DNA of 5,051 bases from JAAFHN01 sp031421855 (GTDB lineage: Bacteria > Pseudomonadota > Gammaproteobacteria > Burkholderiales > Burkholderiaceae_C): positions 1 to 5,051 of the forward strand of contig JANOPN010000093.1 of NCBI GenBank assembly GCA_031421855.1. The letters are read 5' to 3'. The notes beneath the pieces are model-generated. The model did no database searches. It was not told the origin of the DNA and saw only the letters and a list, made by a program, of their open reading frames with translations. Positions 5,035-5,051 of the stretch are shown one piece after another. A program made the translations under genes and the position numbers. Within the stretch, counting starts at the first letter, position 1; the number at the start of each line of letters is the position of its first letter.

Positions 5035-5051
5035 GGCATTTTGGCACTTGG
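5035..5051 (-). repeat. Short interspersed element, probable copy C, inverted and cut by the edge
   Basis: GGCATTTTGGC at 5035-5045 is an exact reverse-complement match to 2959-2969 of copy A. Continuing to the last base gives 15 of 17 identical to the reverse complement of 2953-2969, the only difference being AC for CA. The match stops because the window ends. It begins ten bases after the stop of the SRPBCC gene. The short length leaves room for chance. Confidence 0.45.

Noticed and set aside
4314..5039. 241-codon minus-strand open frame opposite pncC and the SRPBCC gene
   Set aside because: Its translation is arginine- and serine-rich low-complexity sequence without a known fold, whereas the plus-strand genes carry clear family motifs.

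Overview
The window looks like a piece of a Burkholderiales chromosome, most likely from the family Comamonadaceae. The grounds are the GC-rich coding sequence, the close protein matches to that group's housekeeping families, and the gene order: rpe followed by gph on one strand, apaG divergent from them, and thiL-pgpA-pncC as a cluster. The assignment rests on recalled gene order and motifs, not on a database search.

Left part, minus strand (1-1679). Transcription runs right to left. It starts with rpe (ribulose-phosphate 3-epimerase), passes through an inserted type II toxin-antitoxin pair (RHH antitoxin, then PIN-domain VapC toxin), and enters gph (phosphoglycolate phosphatase), which the left edge cuts. 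In relatives rpe and gph are usually direct neighbours. Here the toxin-antitoxin pair sits between them in the same orientation, and the toxin stop codon overlaps a gph start codon (TGATG).

Right part, plus strand (1759-5025). After a 79-bp divergent spacer comes a tightly packed run: apaG, thiL (thiamine-monophosphate kinase), pgpA (phosphatidylglycerophosphatase A), pncC (stand-alone CinA C-terminal domain, NMN deamidase) and an SRPBCC/START-like protein of unknown ligand. Most spacings are short or overlapping, so these genes are probably co-transcribed.

The least ordinary content is repetitive. A small AT-rich element of about 61 bp with imperfect inverted ends lies in frame inside thiL and adds about 20 residues to ThiL. 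A 36-bp core of the same element (33/36 identical) forms the leader of pncC. A third, inverted copy appears to begin at the last 17 bases of the window. Separately, the antitoxin gene carries three tandem 12-bp units in its linker and an 8-bp-period repeat across its start codon. No RNA genes, CRISPR arrays or transposase genes were seen. There is no gene-free stretch longer than 300 bases.
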